Positions 43,436-55,100 are shown, numbered from the stretch's first letter. The stretch: DNA of 64,000 bases from Verrucomicrobiales bacterium (GCA_002698785.1 PAAG01000046.1:166484-230483); one strand, 5' to 3'. Numbers and translations: made by a program. The notes: generated from the sequence alone by a model not told the origin.

Positions 43436-46400
43436 ATGGGGCGTCTGTTCGTTCAACTGCTTGTAGTTTCTTCTCTTCTTTCTAATTTAGTTTCGGCTCA
43501 GGTCGGCGGGTTGGATAGTGCCTCGCCGATTGGCCCGTTCCTTGATGGTGCACTTCCTTCAGAGACTCCGAAATCTGCCTCAGGAAGCTGGGAAGCCGTA
43601 ACCGCATTTCCCCTTCTCGATCTGGAAGATCCCTTGCAGATGCTCCCGGTTCCGGGAACAAATCAGATCTTAATTGCCCAAAAGGATGGTCAGATTGTCG
43701 TTTTTGAGAACACTCCGACTACGTCATCTGACACCGAATTGCTCAACATTTTTCCGCAGGTAGAGGCAACGACAGACTCCGGCTTGCTTGGACTCGCACT
43801 GCATCCCGAGTTCGGCCAGGTCGATTCTCCCAACCGAGATTACATCTACGCCTACTACCGCTATACCCCAGACAAGTCCGAAACAGAGTACGCCTATTGC
43901 CGCCTGTCCCGCTTCTCATGGCGAGTTGGAACAAACTCCATCGATCCCAACTCCGAGTTGGTGTTGATTCAACAGTTCGATGTCACCAACATTCACAACG
44001 GCGGAGGCCTCTTCTTTGGTTCAGAGGGATTCCTTTACCTCTGTATCGGTGAAGACGGGGTCCCCGGGAAAAATGATATCGCAGCACAGCGAACAGACCT
44101 TGGGTTGCTTGCAGGTGTCCTGAGAATCGACGTGGATCAGGACTCCAGCCGCTCCCATCCTATCCGCCGACAGCCTCAAAATCCTGAAACTCCCCCTCCC
44201 GGTTGGCCCGACTCTTTTTCTCAGGGCTATTACATCCCTAACGACAATCCATGGCAAAGTCCCAGCGGCAGCACGTTAGAAGAATTCTGGGCGATCGGTC
44301 TCCGGTCCCCTCACCGAATGACACACGATCCCGTCACCAACAACATCTGGGTTGGTGATGTTGGAGGAGGTCAACGTGAAGAAGTCAGTCTGATCACGAA
44401 AGGTTCGAACCTTCAGTGGCCCTACCGAGAGGGAGATACCACAGGTCTCCTACCCAAGCCTGAAAACTTGATTGGAACAGACCAACCTCCGGTCTACGCT
44501 TATCCCCGTTCTGTCGGTGGATGTATCATTGGTGGCTACGTCTATCGAGGCCTCGAACATCCCGACCTCGTCGGGAAATACATCTTCGGCGATCACAACA
44601 ATGGAAAGATCTGGGCGCTGAGCTACTCGCCGGGCTCTCCACCTATCGTCGAAGAACTACTCGACATAGAAGACGGTCGGCTCGGCACCTTCGGATTGGA
44701 TGCCGACGGTGAGATATACATTATCACCGTTGCGAACCGAGCCCTGAATGGTGGATTCATTTACAAACTAAGCCGCTCCGGTAATTCAGTTCCCGAACCG
44801 CCTGCCACCCTGTCAGGCACAGGTGCCTTCTCCGATCTTGGAAGTCTTACACCCCGAGGCGGAGTCATTCCCTACGATCTCATTCAACCTCTCTGGTCAG
44901 ATGGAGCTGAGAAAAAGAGATGGCTCTCTATCCCGAACGACGGAACGCCTGACTCTCCTGGAGAGCAGATTGGCTTTTCCGAAACGGAGCCATGGACGTT
45001 CCCTGTCGGAAGCGTCCTCATCAAACACTTCGAAATCGCGGGACGTCGCCTCGAGACTCGATTCCTGGTGAAAGGAACTGATTCAAAATTCTTCGGCTTT
45101 ACCTACAAATGGCGCGCCGACCAGTCAGATGCAGACCTCCTGCCCGGACCTGCAGTAGACGAAACTATCACCCTCTCCGGTGGCCAGCAGATCGAATGGC
45201 ATTACCCAAGTCGAACGGAATGCTTCATCTGTCATACCGACGCATCGAAAACTGTCCTTGGACCAAAGACACGTCATCTCAATAAGGAACTCTTTTATCC
45301 AGAGACCGGTAGAACAGCGAACCAGCTTGTCACCTTGAACGACCAGGGATTCTTCTCCCCAGGATTCGATCCAAACGCGGTGGGATCTTTTCTGATTTCA
45401 GCGAACATCAACGACACCTCGGAATCCCTGGAACGCCGGGCTCGATCTTACATAGACATCAACTGCTCTCAGTGCCATCAACCCGGCGGACCGACACAGG
45501 CCCAGTTCGACTCCCGCTTCACGGTCCCGTCCGATTTCCAGAACATCATCAATGTCGATCCGCTGAATCCACTGGGACTGAGCGATCCGAAATTGGTTGA
45601 ACCGGGTAATGTGCCCGACTCGATTCTCTACCTGCGTATGAACACCCTCGATGGTTGCTGCGCAATGCCTCCTCTGGCAAAGAATGCCGTGGATACTGAT
45701 GCCGTTAACGTGGTTGCTGATTGGATTCGTTCTCTCGACCCAACAATCAGCCCAACAGGCCCTACCAGCGAAACACCTCCACAGGATTACTCGACTCCAA
45801 AAATATCCCTTGCCCATTCCGGTCCTAGCGAACAGGTGAACGACACTTTCGACATCGTCGTTAATGCCAATGAACCGATCTTCGGACTGACTGCTTCTGA
45901 CTTTGAAGTTACCAATGGCAAGGTAAATTCCGTCAGCGGATCGGGAACCAACTGGACAGCTTCCATAACTCCCACCTCTCTCGGTTCAGGGACAATCTCA
46001 ATACCATCGGATCGAGTAGCGGATGCAAACGGAAACGCCAACCTTTCCCTGACATCACCACTGAACTTCGAGTACGGCTCAAGCGAGCCACCTGTAAATC
46101 TACTCGTAGACGGAGGGTTTGAAGAAGGCGCACAGCATTGGCACACGGGAGGCTCAGTATCCTCCACCAATGAAGTTTTCTCAGGCAACACAGCACTGGA
46201 GTTCGGAGAGAGCTCTTTTGTCGTACAGACTGTGCTAATCGAACCATTTGATACCTTCCGCTACACGGGTTGGTATACCAGATCTGCCTCGCTTGGTCAC
46301 ATGGAGGTCGGCGTCAGCTTCTACGATGGGAACGGAAACGAACTGCAAGACACTTTCAACGTTCCGACTCAGACAGAGAGCTATTCGAGTTTCCAATTGG

Positions 46401-47491
46401 ATGTAACAGCGCCAGAGGGTGCGGAGACTGCGACTGTATATGTCCTAACCGGCGGGGGTGGTACAGCCAAAGCAGACGCGCTTTCCTTCATCCGGACTGG
46501 TAGTAACGATCCCAATGCTGATCCAAATCAATTCTCGAACGGAGGATTTGAAGAAGGGAGCTTGTCAGGGTGGGACAGTGGTAGCAGCCCGGTATCGACA
46601 TCAACAGACGCACGAACAGGAACGTATGCTGCCAAATTCGAGACAGACTCGTTTCTCATCTTCAACCAAAGCGCATCTCCCGGAGACAAATATCGCTTTT
46701 CAGGCCACTACAAGACATCATCCCCTGGTGGCATTCACGAAGTCGGAATCGTGTATTGGAACCAGAATGGAGGAGTCGTATTTGAATCAGAAATCGACCT
46801 CACCCATTCGGAGTCATTCTCCCCGTTCGAAGTATCTGGAACTGCACCAGCAGGAACAGCAGCAATGTCCGTTTGGATTTACAGTGGTTTCGGAAGTGAT
46901 CTTACCGTAGACGACTTTGCCCTTGAGTTGCTTGAGGGCACCCTTCCGACGAATAGCCAAACAGTTCCTCCTGCGGTTTCAATCGCAGGCACGGCCCTTC
47001 GAACCATTCTCTCGAATCGCGATCCTTTGGCCTATCAAACGCCTTCCAAAAATCCCGTACAACCCGACCTGGCAATCACACATGGAAATGATGACTGGGT
47101 CGGTTTCGACATCTACAACGCCAATGCGGCGGGACAGAAGAAGAAAATCAAGACCAGGAACCGCAGAATCCGTGAAATCTTTGAAGTAGTTTGGCAAAAC
47201 GACGCGGCAAAACGTTTCGATAGAAGCTCATTTTTCGCAACCAGAGGCAACCGTCATTTCAAGGTCAAGTATTTCACCATCAGCGTTGGCAAGAGGAACG
47301 TCACGTCATCGTTCATTACCGGGCGGTTCAAAAACCAGCGAGTCGCTCCTTTGGAAATCTCCACCTACGAGATCCTCATTCGAGAAAAGAGAAAGTCCCG
47401 CCGGAAGGCATTCAGGGGCCGGATCTTCAGCAGGTCTGAATTGAATTCCTCTCGTGTAGACGCCGTCCTCTTCAAAGCGCGAGGCAGGTGA
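43436..47491 (+). CDS. Giant secreted quinoprotein-haem c-CBM protein, paralogue 1
   Basis: A 1351-residue exported protein. In order: signal peptide (about 1-21); a glucose/sorbosone dehydrogenase-like PQQ propeller (about 50-450; HPEFGQVDSPNRDYIYAYYRY, NIHNGGGLFFG, FWAIGLRSPHRMTHDP); a TIGR03806-type region with two haem motifs, CFICH (about 596) and CSQCH (about 677), plus GCCAMPP; an Ig-like domain (about 785-880); two jelly-roll CBM-like modules (about 885-1020 and 1030-1165) each opening with GGFEEG; and the basic QPDL domain (1209-1351). This suggests sugar or alcohol oxidation at the cell surface with electrons passed to the fused haem. A paralogue follows 25 bases later. Confidence 0.85.
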   Translation: MGRLFVQLLVVSSLLSNLVSAQVGGLDSASPIGPFLDGALPSETPKSASGSWEAVTAFPLLDLEDPLQMLPVPGTNQILIAQKDGQIVVFENTPTTSSDTELLNIFPQVEATTDSGLLGLALHPEFGQVDSPNRDYIYAYYRYTPDKSETEYAYCRLSRFSWRVGTNSIDPNSELVLIQQFDVTNIHNGGGLFFGSEGFLYLCIGEDGVPGKNDIAAQRTDLGLLAGVLRIDVDQDSSRSHPIRRQPQNPETPPPGWPDSFSQGYYIPNDNPWQSPSGSTLEEFWAIGLRSPHRMTHDPVTNNIWVGDVGGGQREEVSLITKGSNLQWPYREGDTTGLLPKPENLIGTDQPPVYAYPRSVGGCIIGGYVYRGLEHPDLVGKYIFGDHNNGKIWALSYSPGSPPIVEELLDIEDGRLGTFGLDADGEIYIITVANRALNGGFIYKLSRSGNSVPEPPATLSGTGAFSDLGSLTPRGGVIPYDLIQPLWSDGAEKKRWLSIPNDGTPDSPGEQIGFSETEPWTFPVGSVLIKHFEIAGRRLETRFLVKGTDSKFFGFTYKWRADQSDADLLPGPAVDETITLSGGQQIEWHYPSRTECFICHTDASKTVLGPKTRHLNKELFYPETGRTANQLVTLNDQGFFSPGFDPNAVGSFLISANINDTSESLERRARSYIDINCSQCHQPGGPTQAQFDSRFTVPSDFQNIINVDPLNPLGLSDPKLVEPGNVPDSILYLRMNTLDGCCAMPPLAKNAVDTDAVNVVADWIRSLDPTISPTGPTSETPPQDYSTPKISLAHSGPSEQVNDTFDIVVNANEPIFGLTASDFEVTNGKVNSVSGSGTNWTASITPTSLGSGTISIPSDRVADANGNANLSLTSPLNFEYGSSEPPVNLLVDGGFEEGAQHWHTGGSVSSTNEVFSGNTALEFGESSFVVQTVLIEPFDTFRYTGWYTRSASLGHMEVGVSFYDGNGNELQDTFNVPTQTESYSSFQLDVTAPEGAETATVYVLTGGGGTAKADALSFIRTGSNDPNADPNQFSNGGFEEGSLSGWDSGSSPVSTSTDARTGTYAAKFETDSFLIFNQSASPGDKYRFSGHYKTSSPGGIHEVGIVYWNQNGGVVFESEIDLTHSESFSPFEVSGTAPAGTAAMSVWIYSGFGSDLTVDDFALELLEGTLPTNSQTVPPAVSIAGTALRTILSNRDPLAYQTPSKNPVQPDLAITHGNDDWVGFDIYNANAAGQKKKIKTRNRRIREIFEVVWQNDAAKRFDRSSFFATRGNRHFKVKYFTISVGKRNVTSSFITGRFKNQRVAPLEISTYEILIREKRKSRRKAFRGRIFSRSELNSSRVDAVLFKARGR

Positions 47492-47516
47492 GTGAAACTT
47501 TAGAAATACAAATTCC

Positions 47517-50500
47517 ATGAGCAGACAAACCCACGCTCTCCTGGCAGCCCTGGTCCTGCCCGTTTCACTTTCCTTTGCTCAGTCAGGAGGACTTGACCAA
47601 GCGGAACCGATTGGCGCATATCTCGATGGCAACCTTCCATCTGAAACACCACGTCCCGCTACGGGAAGCTGGACCCTCGTGAACGCCTTTCCCAACCTGA
47701 CGTTTATTGATCCAGTTCAAATGATTCCCGTTCCCGGGACGAATGAACTCCTCGTTGTGGAGAAGAACGGGCGTCTGGCAGTTTTCGAGAATGATCCTGC
47801 CACTACATCAAAGACAGTTCTTTTCAACATCTCTTCCAACGTGGAATCGAGTCATGACTCCGGTATGGTAGGAGCTGCATTTCACCCGGAGTTTGGTCAG
47901 GTTGATTCTCCCAATCGAGACTATATTTTTGTTTATTATCGCTACACACCAAATCCGGCAGAGAAAAACCGCGCCTACTGTCGCCTCTCACGATTCACCT
48001 GGCGACACGGAACAAACTCAATCGATACCTCAAGCGAATTTGTTCTAATCAATCAATACGACCGCCACAACTGGCACAACGGAGGGGGCCTCTTTTTCGG
48101 ACCCGACGGATTCCTTTACCTTAGCATTGGTGACGAGGGTGGCGCGAACGATCAATACAATACCGGACAAAAAATCAACGTGGGCCTGCTCGCGGGGATC
48201 CTGCGAATCGATGTTGATCAGGACCCGACACGTTCGCACCCGATTCGCCGCCAACCACAGAACCCATCAAATCCCCCGTTCGGATGGCCCAACTCCTACT
48301 CGCAAGGATACTACATTCCGAATGATAACCCGTGGCAAAGCGCCAACGGAAGTAACCTGGAAGAATTTTGGGCGATTGGATCTCGATCCCCTCACCGCAT
48401 GACTCAGGATCCGGTTACAGGCCGTATCTGGCTGGGTGATGTCGGCCAGGGCAGCAGAGAAGAGATCAGCCTGGTCGTAAAAGGGGCCAATCTTCAATGG
48501 CCCTACCGAGAAGGCGACATTTCGGGCCCGAAATCAAAGCCATCCAATTTGATCGGCACAGACCAACCACCCGTGTGGGCATATGGAAGAGGTTTGGGCG
48601 GTTGTGTAATCGGAGGGTACGTCTATCGAGGATCAGAACACCCAGACTTGTATGGGAAGTACATCATGGGAGATCACAACAACAACAAAATTCGCGCCCT
48701 CACCTATACACCCGGAGAGGCCCCACAGATCGAGGATCTGGTCACCATGACTCGAACCGGCCCAGGTCCGAAGAACGGACTCGGGTCTTTCGGAATCGAT
48801 GCCGATAACGAGGTCTACATTCTGTCTTTGGCAGGAACAGATAAAGACGGCGGTGTCATTTACAAGTTCGGCAGGACAGGTTCCGGTATTCCCGAACCCC
48901 CGTCTACCCTTTCCGCAACAGGAGCATTCAGTGACCTCGCCTCCCTCACCCCTCGCAGTGGAGTCATGCCCTATGATCTTGTCCAACCTCTGTGGTCGGA
49001 CGGAGCCGACAAGAAACGGTGGATTGCGATCCCAAACGATGGCACTCCAGATACTGCGGCTGAGAAGATCCAGTTCTCTGAGAACGAACCCTGGACATTC
49101 CCAATCGGGACTGTTTTGATCAAACACTTCGAAATCTCCGGGAGACGTCTTGAAACGCGCTTTTTCGTCCATGGCTCAGACGGGAAGTATTTTGGATTTA
49201 CCTACAAATGGCGTCCGGATAATTCCGATGCAGACCTCCTCCCCGGACCACCTGTCGAAGAAACAATTGACCTCGGCGGAGGTGAGTCAGTCGAGTGGCA
49301 TTTCCCGGGAAGGACCGAATGTTTCATTTGTCACACTGATGCGGCAAAGACAGTACTCGGACCGAAAACACGTCATCTCAATCGCGAGATTTTCTACCCC
49401 ACAACAGGAAGGGCTGCAAACCAATTGCTTACATTGAGCGAACTTGGCTTCTTTGACACAACTCTGGCCCCCCCAGCCATTTCCACTTTCCTGACTTCGG
49501 CAAATGTAAATGATACCACCGAATCACTCGATAGACGGGCAAGGGCCTACCTGGACATCAATTGCTCGCAGTGCCATCGCCCCAATGGCCCAACTCAAGC
49601 GCAGTTCGACGCTCGACTCACCGTTCCACCCAACTTCCAGAACATCATCAATGTGGAACCGACGAATCCCCTTACCTTAGCAGATCCAAAACTGGTGGAG
49701 CCTGACAATGTTCTCAACTCGATCCTTCACATTCGAATGAGTTCTCTGGATGGTTGCTGTGCTATGCCCCCACTGGCAAAAAATGCTATCGATACAGACG
49801 CCGTGAATACCGTCGCGGAATGGATTCGATCCCTCGATCCGGCAATCAGCCCTACCGGACCGACGAGCGAGACACCGCCAGTCGATTATTCACTACCAGC
49901 CATCACGCTCACTCACACTAACGGATCACAGACAGTGGACGGAACCTTCGACGTTACCGCGACAGTTTCCGAGCCAATCCTTGGCCTCACGGCTAGCGAT
50001 TTTGATGTCGTTAATGGAACGGTTGATTCTATTTCCGGATCCGGATCGAACTGGACCATTACGATCTCTCCCACTGCCAATGGACTTGGCAATCTCACTA
50101 TCGCCGCTGACAAAGTGACGGATACAAACGGCAACGCGAATCTCGCAATCGAGAATCCGCTCGTTTTCGAAGCGGACCTTGAAGCAACTCCCATCAACCT
50201 ACTGACGAATGCGAGTTTCGAAAACGGCCTTCAGTCCTGGGACTCTGGAGGATCGGCTGCCACGACCTCTCAGGCGCAATCGGGAGCGATTGCCGTGACG
50301 GTGGGTACCGATACATTCATTGTCCAATCGATCCCTGCCACTGGTTCAGAGAATTACACCTTTACCGGTTGGTACACGGGAGATGCATCTTTCAATAAAC
50401 TGTATGCCGGTACGACTTTCTTCGACTCCAACGGAAATGAAGTTGGCGACGAGTTTGTTCTGCTACCACCTGCCACAGCTTATACTTCATTCAGCCTTGA

Positions 50501-52028
50501 GATGACCGCGCCCCCAAATGCCAGCGTAGCTGCGGTTTACATCCTGACCTCAGGAAGCGGTATGGCGAAAATCGATAATCTCGTCTTCTACGTTGGCGGT
50601 CAGGGGGATCCGGGAAACAGTGACAATCTCTTCCCGAATGGAGACTTTGAAAATGACTTCACATCGTGGGATGCAGTCAATGATACCACCATTGTGGCAG
50701 GGGCCAATACCGGCAACAAGGCGGCCCGAATGGGCGACAATTCTTTCATTGTTTTTAACACTGCAGCTACTCCGGGAGATGTACTCGATTTCTCCGGTGT
50801 CTACAAAACGGAAGGGAGTTCTAGCCTCCTCGAGGCGGGATTCACGTTCTGGGATGCCAATGGAAACGATGTCGGTGATGCCATCACACCGTTGTCAAAC
50901 TCGGCATCTTATCAGAATTTTCAGGTGCTCACCGAAGTTCCTGCCAATACCACTAACATGTCAGTGTGGATCTTCTGCGGTTCCGGTGGAGCGATTACAG
51001 CAGACTCGCTCTCTCTAACAAGATCGACTGCTCCCCCGCCCGAACCGGACAATCTTCTGAGCAATGGTGGATTCGAATCTGGAGACTTCTCCGGCTGGGA
51101 CACTGGTGGAAGCAACATCGCTGTAACAACGGATGCTCGCACTGGAACCGGTGCCGCAGAGTTTGGAATAAACTCATTTGTCGTTCACAACCAGTCTGCA
51201 TCCGGAGGCAACGAATATCGGCTGCACGGATACTACAAGACTTCCGCACCGGGAGGAATCCATGAGGCTGGGTTCATTTTCTGGGGGAGCGGCGGCACCA
51301 TCCTTTCAGAGACTCAGACGACGATGCCGAACAGTACTGGCTATTCCGAATTCGAAGTGATTGGAATTGCGCCATCGGGAACCGTTTCCCTATCCGCCTG
51401 GATCTACAACGGCACAGGAAGCATGCTGATAGTCGATGACGTAACGCTCGAGGTCATCTCATCCACCGCAGTGAAAACTTTGACAACCAAAGTCGAATCG
51501 AAGATGTCAGATTTGGGAATGGCGACGCTCAAGATGAGATCGATCCTCCTCAATCGGGACCCGAATTCATATCGGAATGCAATCATGAACCAGGTCCAAC
51601 CGGACCTTTTCATTACCCATCGCTCCAGCAACTGGTCTGGTATCAACATCTACAATCGATCGGGAGCCAACCAATTGGCAAGAAGCAAGACGCGACGGAA
51701 GCGTATCAACGACAAGTTTGATATCGCGTGGCAAAATGACGCGTTTGCCAGGTATGACGGCGGGAAGGTGTACGGCACGGGAAGCGATAGAAACTTCAAG
51801 CTGAAGTATTTTGAACTCAGTCCCCATCGCCGAAACTTGACCGCTCTGATTCAGACAGGACGGTTTCAAAGCCCGCGAATTGAGCCTGGAGCTACAGTTC
51901 GGTACCAAGTGAAGATTAAGCAGAAAGGCAAATCCCGGAAGTCCTCATTCCGAGGCAGGCTGACTACCCAATCAACTTTGGACGAGTCAAAAATCGACGC
52001 CGTACAATTCAAAACCCGACGAAAATAG
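47517..52028 (+). CDS. Giant secreted quinoprotein-haem c-CBM protein, paralogue 2
   Basis: A 1503-residue exported paralogue of the preceding protein, colinear with it from signal peptide through propeller, the two haem motifs (CFICH and CSQCH), GCCAMPP and the Ig-like domain. It then has three rather than two jelly-roll CBM-like modules (starting about 893 NASFENG, 1036 NGDFEND and 1178 NGGFESG), which accounts for its extra length. It ends with the basic QPDL domain (1361-1503; DRNFKLKYFEL, IQTGRF, final KTRRK). The third CBM module is the one closest to the second module of paralogue 1. The genes are probably cotranscribed and arose by tandem duplication followed by module gain or loss. 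Confidence 0.85.
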   Translation: MSRQTHALLAALVLPVSLSFAQSGGLDQAEPIGAYLDGNLPSETPRPATGSWTLVNAFPNLTFIDPVQMIPVPGTNELLVVEKNGRLAVFENDPATTSKTVLFNISSNVESSHDSGMVGAAFHPEFGQVDSPNRDYIFVYYRYTPNPAEKNRAYCRLSRFTWRHGTNSIDTSSEFVLINQYDRHNWHNGGGLFFGPDGFLYLSIGDEGGANDQYNTGQKINVGLLAGILRIDVDQDPTRSHPIRRQPQNPSNPPFGWPNSYSQGYYIPNDNPWQSANGSNLEEFWAIGSRSPHRMTQDPVTGRIWLGDVGQGSREEISLVVKGANLQWPYREGDISGPKSKPSNLIGTDQPPVWAYGRGLGGCVIGGYVYRGSEHPDLYGKYIMGDHNNNKIRALTYTPGEAPQIEDLVTMTRTGPGPKNGLGSFGIDADNEVYILSLAGTDKDGGVIYKFGRTGSGIPEPPSTLSATGAFSDLASLTPRSGVMPYDLVQPLWSDGADKKRWIAIPNDGTPDTAAEKIQFSENEPWTFPIGTVLIKHFEISGRRLETRFFVHGSDGKYFGFTYKWRPDNSDADLLPGPPVEETIDLGGGESVEWHFPGRTECFICHTDAAKTVLGPKTRHLNREIFYPTTGRAANQLLTLSELGFFDTTLAPPAISTFLTSANVNDTTESLDRRARAYLDINCSQCHRPNGPTQAQFDARLTVPPNFQNIINVEPTNPLTLADPKLVEPDNVLNSILHIRMSSLDGCCAMPPLAKNAIDTDAVNTVAEWIRSLDPAISPTGPTSETPPVDYSLPAITLTHTNGSQTVDGTFDVTATVSEPILGLTASDFDVVNGTVDSISGSGSNWTITISPTANGLGNLTIAADKVTDTNGNANLAIENPLVFEADLEATPINLLTNASFENGLQSWDSGGSAATTSQAQSGAIAVTVGTDTFIVQSIPATGSENYTFTGWYTGDASFNKLYAGTTFFDSNGNEVGDEFVLLPPATAYTSFSLEMTAPPNASVAAVYILTSGSGMAKIDNLVFYVGGQGDPGNSDNLFPNGDFENDFTSWDAVNDTTIVAGANTGNKAARMGDNSFIVFNTAATPGDVLDFSGVYKTEGSSSLLEAGFTFWDANGNDVGDAITPLSNSASYQNFQVLTEVPANTTNMSVWIFCGSGGAITADSLSLTRSTAPPPEPDNLLSNGGFESGDFSGWDTGGSNIAVTTDARTGTGAAEFGINSFVVHNQSASGGNEYRLHGYYKTSAPGGIHEAGFIFWGSGGTILSETQTTMPNSTGYSEFEVIGIAPSGTVSLSAWIYNGTGSMLIVDDVTLEVISSTAVKTLTTKVESKMSDLGMATLKMRSILLNRDPNSYRNAIMNQVQPDLFITHRSSNWSGINIYNRSGANQLARSKTRRKRINDKFDIAWQNDAFARYDGGKVYGTGSDRNFKLKYFELSPHRRNLTALIQTGRFQSPRIEPGATVRYQVKIKQKGKSRKSSFRGRLTTQSTLDESKIDAVQFKTRRK

Positions 52029-52111
52029 TCGAAGATTTGCGACAGGAATACACGCAATCTCGCCGGACGAGGTTCTTCCCATCGTACAGAGTGATGTTTA
52101 AGGTGGATTCC

Positions 52112-55100
52112 ATGCGTGGATTCCGCCTCCTCCTTTCTCTTGCCGCCATCGGCATTGCTATCCCTGCCGTTGCAGAGCCGATTTCCCCTGAAAAGCCGAT
52201 CGATCTCCTTGCAGAGTCCTTCGAACAATTTCTCAACGAGAAAGCTTCTCTCTCACAAGATTTTGACGAGGTCTGGAAGAAGGACGGCGAAGGAAACCTT
52301 CATGTGACTGGCCTGGGCCTTGGGTATTCGCGAACAGAGAAAGAATATCAGAATTACCACCTGGTATTCGAATATCAGTGGGCAGAGCGAACGTATGCGG
52401 GGAGATCAGACCGAGCGCGGGATGGAGGAGTTCTCTTCCATATTCAAGGTCCGGATCAGTCTTACGGTAAGGTTTGGCCGACATGTTATCAGGTCTCCAT
52501 GATCGAAGGCGGCACGGGAGGAATTGTTGTTCTATCGACAGAAGACACACCACTTTCCTTTGTTTCTACCGCGACGAACCAAGATCCCCCACTCTGGGCT
52601 CCCGACGGAAAAGAGATGACGTTTCCACCTGAGGGAAAGAAATCGGCTCACGTAGGTTGGCAGCACCGATCCGAAAACTGGAAAGACGTGAAGGCTTTCC
52701 GCGGCGAACTCGACATCGAGAACCCAGTCGGCGAATGGAATCGACTGGAAGTGATTTGTGACGGTTCCACGATCGAAATACGCCTCAACGGAAAAATTAC
52801 TAGCAAAGCAACCAACGTCGTTTCCCCTCATGGCAAAATCGGCCTCCAGAGTGAGCTCGCGGAGTACAAAATCCGACGCCTCGAACTGTTCCCTATTGGT
52901 GACTTCGACGAAGAATGGTCGCCCGAATCACGTTCCAGTGACATGGGCTACTCAATAACCGGGGAAAGTATTCTCCCTCGCAGACTTCCGCTCAGCCCCG
53001 AGGAGAGTCTCGCCAAATGGGAACTTGATCTGCCTGAAGACTACGAAATTCGCCTCGTTGCAGCCGAGCCACTCGTCTGCGATCCAGTCGATGTCGTATG
53101 GGACGAAAACGGTAGAATGTTTGTCGCCGAGATGCGCGATTATCCCCTACCGAACGAGGGTGAGCCATATCTCTCTCGCATTCGCCTACTTACCGATTCC
53201 GACGGTGACGGAGTCATGGACAAATCAGTCGTGTGGGCCGACGAAATGGATCACGTTCAGGGGCTTCTCCCGTTGAACGGCGGCCTGCTTGCCACCACGC
53301 GAACAGCAATCCTTTTTCTGAAAGATACCGACGGCGATGATAAAGCGGATGAAATCAAACCGCTCTTCCACAGTAACGAACCGCGCCACAACCAGCTCCA
53401 AGTCTCAAGCCCCCGATATGGTATCAACAACGATATCTACCTTTCCAACGGGCTCGACGGAAAAGAGATCTATCCAGAAGGAGATCCAGATAAGGTCCTG
53501 GAATTTCCCCGTTTGAATCTTCGATATGATCCCCGCGGCGGCGACCTGAAGCTAAGCACTGGAACCGGCCAATACGGTGGAACACTCGATGCCTTCGGTC
53601 GCCATTTTTTCTGCAGCAACCGGAACCCTATCATGTTTGCCGTAATGCCGCATGAAGCGGTAAAGAGAACACCTCTCGCAGCCATCTCAGTTGGGCATGA
53701 AGATATTCAGCCACCAGGTGCCCCCGTGCGCCCGATTGCACTTAGCCATACTACGTCAGCAGCGCACGCGGGAACGCACACAGCCGCATGCGGCATCGGG
53801 GTATACACGGGAGACTGGTTACCGGATCTGACTGGAGACGTCTTCGTCTGCGATCCAACCGCACAGCTCGTGACGAGAAATACACTCATTCCTAAAGGCG
53901 CAACGTTCAGCGCGGAACGAGTCGGAGAAGACCGTGAGTTTCTTGCTTCAGGTGACGAGTGGTGCCGCCCTGTGCAGGTGAGAAACGGTCCAGACGGAGC
54001 TCTCTACATTGTTGATATGTATCGCCGTTTCATCGACCACGCTCGCTTCTTTCCCGAAGAGTTCTCTAAATCTCACTATATGAGAGCTGGGTTCGACCAA
54101 GGACGAATCTGGAAAATTGCTCCGAAAGGAGAATCTCGGACGACCGCCCCACTCCCCGATAAACCAGAGGAACTTGTTGCTGCACTTTCGAATCCGAACG
54201 GGTGGACACGAACCAATGCCCAACGAATCATTGTGGAGAAGCAATTGAAGGAAGTCGTTCCCCTCCTGCGTGAGACGCTGGCTGATCCCGAGACCGAACC
54301 AGCTATGGCTCACTGCCTCGGCACTTTGGAAGGGCTTGGAGAATTGTCAGCTGAGGATCTCTGCCTCGCTTTCGAGACTCCCTGGACCTTTTCTACGACT
54401 GAACCAGCTCTGGAGTTCGCTTCTGAAATGGAGCTAACCCAACAGCTGGAAAAGCATATCTTGAGTTTCGGAAATGCTGAATCATCTCGAATGCGCTTTC
54501 TTGCCCTTTCTCTATTCCCCGATCTTCCTTGGAATGTGGAAACTCTCGCAAAAGGAATCGCAAGGTCGCCAGAAGACACGTGGTTCAGAAAAGCAGTGAT
54601 GAGTTCGATTCCGGATTCCGCACCTTCTATCCTTACTTCTCTCCTGAAAAATGAAACTTTTCTCTCAAAAAACAAAGAAGGATCAGGCGAGACACTCGAA
54701 GATTTTGCTCGCCTGACTGCAAACCTCGGAAATATTGAGGCGCTACAGCAAACACTCGCGCTTCTCAAAGGTGATCCGAAGTGGTGGCATTTTGAAGTCG
54801 TGTCAGGACTTTCCACCGGACTCCGGGCAAGCCCTCTGAAACAGAAGTCGGTCGCGGCACTGATTTCCGCTGCGCCTCCGGAATTAGGAGACGGAGTGAA
54901 CACTCTTCAAAAATTGCTAAGCAGCGCCAGCGAAATAGCACTTGATCGCAGCCGCCCCGAAGCTGACCGCATTACGGCGCTCTCTCTCGTAGCTCAACAA
55001 CCATGGGAGGAGAAAACGGAGATCGTCGAAAAATTGCTTCAGCCTTCGGAGGCACCAGCGATACAAGCTGCCGCAGTACAGATGCTATCTCGAGACAATC

